Assembly: GCA_026418535.1 (NCBI GenBank)
Contig: JAOABC010000001.1
Span: 1-64,000, forward strand
Direction of reading: 5' to 3'
Length of the DNA stretch: 64,000 nt
Source of the DNA: Hydrogenothermaceae bacterium
GTDB taxonomy: Bacteria > Aquificota > Aquificia > Aquificales > Hydrogenothermaceae
How positions within the stretch are numbered: the first letter of the stretch is position 1; every line of letters starts with the position of its first letter. Under the pieces are notes generated by a model. It had not been told where the DNA came from and did no database searches. It saw nothing but the letters and a program-made list of their open reading frames with translations. Below are positions 60,454 through 64,000 of the stretch, piece by piece. Position numbers and translations under genes: made by a program.

Positions 60454-61192
60454 GCTTCTCTGCTCCTTCCTTAGTTTTCTGTTCCTTTAGGTAAGCCTCT
60501 TTATCTGTTCCAGTTATAAGGTTTATCTCTATTTTTCTGTTCATAGACATTCCCAGAGCAGATGTGTTAGGTGCTAAAGTCTAGTATCAGTATAACCAAC
60601 GGCTGTAAAGATCTTTGGCTCTAAGCCCTGTTCTATGAGAAACCTTACAACTGACGCAGACCTTGCTGCAGATAGCTTCCAGTTTGATTGGAAAACCATA
60701 ACCTGTAGAGGTGGTATGTTATCTATATGACCTTCAACCTCTACGGTAGATTGCCTTCTTTTATAACTTTACTAACTTCCTGCAGAAGATTTTGACTATC
60801 TTCTATTATCTAAACACTACAAGGTGGAAAGAGTATGTAGTCAAGTATCCTTATCCTCATACCCATGGGTATCAACTCAACTTGGACTTTACCCTCTAAG
60901 TTAAGCTGTTTTATTATCTTCTCCACCCTCTCCTTTATCTTCTTCCTTGCATCATCTCTTTTCTGTTTTACACCTACTCCTTCTATGATTGATGGAGGTG
61001 CGAAAGTAGAGATTGGTTTAAAACTAAAGACTGAGGATATAGCCTCAACGAAGGATGCAAGCTTTTTTGTCTATGGTGGATCATGGTAAACAGTGCGATA
61101 AAGAGAGCTAGGAGCAAGCTTAGAAAGTCTGCGTAAGGAACTGCCCACCTTTCCCTAGCTCCATGTTCCTCTTGCTTCTTCTTTTTAGCCAA
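60443..61192 (-). pseudogene. motB: Flagellar stator protein MotB, disrupted
   Basis: MotB anchors the stator to peptidoglycan. The start is the TTG at 61192; ERWAVPYADFLSLLLALFIA holds the stator's functional aspartate in YADF. After a frame change near 61060 comes FVEAISSVFSF and then VKQKRDDARKKIKERVEKII. The OmpA-like C-terminus is recognisable as NWKLSAARSASVVRFLIEQG. Stops occur near 60580, 60750 and 60810. The whole gene is a string of short frames. Confidence 0.85.
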
Positions 61193-61953
61193 AATTAACC
61201 ACTCTCTCTAGGTTCGGCTTTCCAGTGTATATTATAAGCTACTCTCTTAACATCTTAGGATTCTTGGAAAGGGCTATCCCTATAATTCCTTCTAAAATCA
61301 TCTCTCTTGTCTTTATTATATCCCTGGCTTTTGCCTTCATCTAGTGACCCCAAGGACCAAAAAGTAGATAAGAGGAAACTATACCTGTAACTGTAGCTGT
61401 AAAAGCTCCTGCTATACCTGCAGCCATCTAACAGGATTCTCCAATCTCTTCAGATCTAGTATAAGTCTCATAACCGCTTCAACTAAACAGAAAACCGGCG
61501 TTGTCTATCCAGCTGTTATCCAGTACTTTGCAGCACCTTCGTAGTATTCTTCTGCAGCCTCTATCTCCATCTCTAATCTCTCTCTTATCACTTCTGGATC
61601 TAGACCGTCAACCAGCATCTGCAACCCTTTTTGAAAGAAAAAGTGTTCTATACTTCCTATATCTGCCTCTATAGAGAGTATACCTTCCTTGTCTTCTCAG
61701 CTATCTTTATGATCTGCTCTAACGTCTCCTCTGGATTTAGTTGAGGATTACAGAATACTATCTTTAACTCTTTATAAGCAGCAACTACATACTTCTGCTT
61801 TGTAGCTACAACAGCTGCTGCCAGTGTAGTAGGTGCAACGATTATTATAGAAAATATATGAATCAGACTTGCAGGGTTTTCACCTTCCATAATATCCCTT
61901 ATAGCAAAAAGAACCAAAGCAGCTATAATCCCACCAATAGTGGCTAAGTCCAT
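61185..61953 (-). pseudogene. motA: Flagellar stator protein MotA, disrupted
   Basis: MotA is the proton-channel stator subunit. The start MDLATIGGIIAALVLFAI and LIHIFSIIIVAPTTLAAAVV fit the first two helices (61669-61953). The frame stops at VYSL (61669) and the remaining 480 bases contain only short frames, some still reading LRMVDGLDPEVIRERLEMEI. The end overlaps the motB start. Its ATG is directly next to the ygfZ stop. Confidence 0.85.
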
Positions 61954-62883
61954 TTACCCCTCTGCTTTCTCTATCTCTAACTCCCTACACTGACACATTA
62001 ATTTTAACTCTTTTTCTCCACAGTTGTAAATCCTGTCAACGTTTATATAGCTGTTTAGAACTATGCCTATAGATTCTAGGCTATCCCTATCAGAGGATGT
62101 AATTATACCCACTTTTTTGTCTTCTGAGAATATGGTTGAGCCCTCCGGAATATAGTCAGACATCTTGAATTTAACCATACTCCTGGGTGGTTTTCCTCTA
62201 TAGCGAATCCTAGCTATAACCTCCTGTCCTGTATAACAGCCCTTCGTAAAACTTATGGCGTACTTCCATATGTTTGTCTCTAATGGTATTATCCCTTCTT
62301 TTAACTCCTTACCTATCTTTGGCACGCAGTTTTTAATCCTCAGACTTTCAAACTCTATCTCAGAAAAGTTCACATACTCTGAAAGGTCTGCCTTGGTAAA
62401 GATATCATAACCATCAACCCCTATCCGGATAGGGTTCTTCCCTACTACGGTCTCATTTTCTGTAGAGCTAAACCTAAAGTTATCCAGAGGAGTTTCAAGG
62501 TTCAACCTCTCTCTTAAAAACTCCACAGCTTCGTTTCCAAAGATGTAGTAGTGATTGAGCTCCAACACTTCAAAGAAAACCTTTAAGGAGAGTTTAAGTT
62601 TACTAAACCTATCTACTCTTTCCTGCGCATCACCCTCAAAATCCAATATGAAACTATCATCCAGTCTGTACACAAAGAAATCATCTATAGGATAACCTTT
62701 CTCATTTAACATCAGATTATAGTTAAAACTACCATTTTCCAGAGCCTTTATGTCATTTGTGAGTATACCATTCAAAAATACTGTCTGGTCATTACCAGCA
62801 TTTGATAGTTTTGGATTTAGTAATTTAGACTGTTTACCAAAAACTTTTATCTTTGACCTACCTTTAAACTGAACTATATTCAT
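61954..62883 (-). CDS. ygfZ: Folate-binding protein YgfZ
   Basis: The 309-residue protein of the GcvT-like family takes part in folate-dependent maintenance of certain iron-sulfur enzymes. The signature KGCYTGQEVIARIRYRGKPP is near residue 218. The frame is intact and it is directly upstream of the broken motA, marking the right edge of the decayed zone. Confidence 0.9.
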   Translation of the reverse strand: MNIVQFKGRSKIKVFGKQSKLLNPKLSNAGNDQTVFLNGILTNDIKALENGSFNYNLMLNEKGYPIDDFFVYRLDDSFILDFEGDAQERVDRFSKLKLSLKVFFEVLELNHYYIFGNEAVEFLRERLNLETPLDNFRFSSTENETVVGKNPIRIGVDGYDIFTKADLSEYVNFSEIEFESLRIKNCVPKIGKELKEGIIPLETNIWKYAISFTKGCYTGQEVIARIRYRGKPPRSMVKFKMSDYIPEGSTIFSEDKKVGIITSSDRDSLESIGIVLNSYINVDRIYNCGEKELKLMCQCRELEIEKAEG

Positions 62884-62982
62884 GATAGATCCCTTTCCCG
62901 TTAATTTCCATATATTTTACTACAAGAAAACTGTTCAGTCTGCTTTTAATATTCTGCTAAAATTTTTCAATGACTATTATCA

Positions 62983-62998
62983 GTTAGTGATTGCTAAC
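62983..62998 (+). promoter_or_regulatory. Inverted repeat upstream of sqr, possible operator
   Basis: GTTAG-TGATTG-CTAAC is a perfect 5-base inverted repeat about 65 bases upstream of the sqr ATG. A TATAAT-like element (TATAATAT near 63020) follows. It may be an operator, but no regulator is known. Confidence 0.3.
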
Positions 62999-63062
62999 AA
63001 CGATATATAGTAGTATCATATAATATATATTAGTAAGAATTTAACAACAAAAGGAGGATACT

Positions 63063-64000
63063 ATGGCAAAGATAGTAATTGCCGGAAGTGGGTTTGCTGG
63101 ACACTATGCAGCCATGATACTGGCCGACAAGTTAAAGGGTAACCACGAAATAACAGTAGTAACCCCAAACGAGACTTTCAACTACATCCCTTCCCTCATC
63201 TGGGTCGGTATAGGTCAGATGCCTGTAGAGAAGACACAGTTCAAGCTAAAACCGGTTTACGACAAATTCGGGATTAAATACGAGAGAGCTTTCCTAACAG
63301 AAGTACATCCAGATGAGAACTACGTTATAGTAGAGAGCCACGATACGAGGACACCAAAGAGATTAGACTACGACTTTCTATTAGTTGCAACTGGACCAAG
63401 ACTAAACTTTGATGCGACCCCAGGACTTGGACCGGATAAAGGGTATACTTACTCAGTCTGTACGCCACCTCACGCTGCAGAGACTGCAAAAGCATACTTA
63501 GAGATGGTCAAGAGACTGGAGAAGGGAGACAAGCTAAAAGTGGTGATAGGAACTGGACATGGTGGTTGTACATGTCAAGGTGCAGCATTTGAATACATCA
63601 CAAACGTCCACAATGACTTAGTAGATAGAGGGTTAAGAGATAGAGTTGAACTTATCTGGTTATCAAACGAGCCAAGATTAGGAGACTTCGGTATAGATGG
63701 TCTTGAAGCTAAATGGGGTTCTCTGATATTTACATCTGAGATGATGGCAGAAGCCATATTCTATGACTATGGGATAAAGTATGAGATAAGAAGTCACGTC
63801 CACAAGGTAGACGATAAAAAGGTATACATTGAAAATGTAGATGGAGAGTTTAAAGAACTTGAGTATGACTTTGCGATGTTATTGCCACCTTTTACTGGAC
63901 AACCTATAAAGTGGATAGACAAGAATGGAAACGATATTAAAGACAAAATATGCAACCCTGCAGGGTTTGTTAAGGTAGACGCTGTTTACGGTAAACTTTA
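63063..64000 (+). CDS. sqr: Sulfide:quinone oxidoreductase, 3' end beyond window
   Basis: The frame is open from ATG 63063 (behind AGGAGG) to the window end, about 312 residues. The FAD-binding start is IVIAGSGFAGHYAAM at residues 4-18. Candidate redox cysteines are in YSVCTPP near residue 140 and GCTCQGAAFEY near 170. SQR oxidises sulfide and feeds the quinone pool at the membrane. This indicates sulfide-based energy metabolism. It is cut by the window edge, so the C-terminal membrane-binding helices cannot be checked. Confidence 0.9.
   Translation, partial: MAKIVIAGSGFAGHYAAMILADKLKGNHEITVVTPNETFNYIPSLIWVGIGQMPVEKTQFKLKPVYDKFGIKYERAFLTEVHPDENYVIVESHDTRTPKRLDYDFLLVATGPRLNFDATPGLGPDKGYTYSVCTPPHAAETAKAYLEMVKRLEKGDKLKVVIGTGHGGCTCQGAAFEYITNVHNDLVDRGLRDRVELIWLSNEPRLGDFGIDGLEAKWGSLIFTSEMMAEAIFYDYGIKYEIRSHVHKVDDKKVYIENVDGEFKELEYDFAMLLPPFTGQPIKWIDKNGNDIKDKICNPAGFVKVDAVYGKL

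Noticed and set aside
62884-63062. Small RNA or riboswitch ahead of sqr
   Set aside because: Apart from a 5-base inverted repeat and AT-rich promoter-like sequence no stable fold is evident.

Overview
The window reads as chromosome from a thermophilic, chemolithoautotrophic bacterium of the phylum Aquificota, probably a low-GC member of the Hydrogenothermaceae type. This placement is inference. It rests on AT-rich sequence with heavy AGA/AGG arginine use, a SecA with an insert of about 50 residues ahead of the FGFDYLRDN motif (such an insert has been described as an Aquificae signature), a sulfide:quinone oxidoreductase at the right edge, an hspR-dnaJ pair, and short overlapping operons whose content mixes pathways.

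Layout. 1-30.1 kb is dense, almost entirely intact housekeeping: secA, lspA, dksA, hemW, proC, a DnaQ-type exonuclease, a HerA-type ATPase, a long leftward operon (mtnB, mtnD, DUF2628, fabI, thiS-like, hisS, tgt), nth, tonB-like, dxs, lnt, polyprenyl synthase, panD, mltD, ispG, argB, prmA, hspR and dnaJ. Only three genes here are broken: a PilZ/YcgR-like gene, a phosphoribosyltransferase and deoC. A tRNA-Cys gene lies at 30.2 kb. 30.5-37.1 kb is a leftward nitrogenase cluster nifH-D-K-T-E-N-W in which every one of the first six genes carries a frameshift or nonsense mutation and nifW has no usual start codon. 37.3-44.4 kb returns to intact genes: tldD, tpx, thiE, purL, a metallo-beta-lactamase-fold gene and lpxK. 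44.4-50.2 kb holds wrecked surface-sugar genes (wecB, glycosyltransferases, a methyltransferase stub). 50.2-61.95 kb is a flagellar region (fliC, flaG, fliD, fliS, flgL, fliL, fliN, fliO, fliP, fliQ, fliR, flhB, fliJ, motE, motB, motA) in which nearly all large genes are disrupted and only the smallest look open. The window ends with intact ygfZ and the 5' part of sqr.

Interpretation. The lesions are concentrated in three dispensable modules (nitrogen fixation, motility, and the adjacent probable flagellin glycosylation genes) plus a c-di-GMP effector gene, while very long housekeeping ORFs such as secA, purL and dxs are clean. The lesions include nonsense substitutions, a 5-bp tandem duplication and deletion junctions that fuse the remains of different genes, so general sequencing error is a poor explanation. 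The lineage appears to be losing diazotrophy and swimming together, and the proteins still keep their cofactor ligands, so the loss is recent. Mobile DNA is limited to two internally deleted IS copies with matching terminal repeats, one of which abuts a truncated transporter gene, and two solo ends.

I found no CRISPR array, prophage or defence island. The most unexpected genome-scale signal is the hexamer palindrome TCCGGA, present about sixty times (hand count), several-fold above what this base composition would give.
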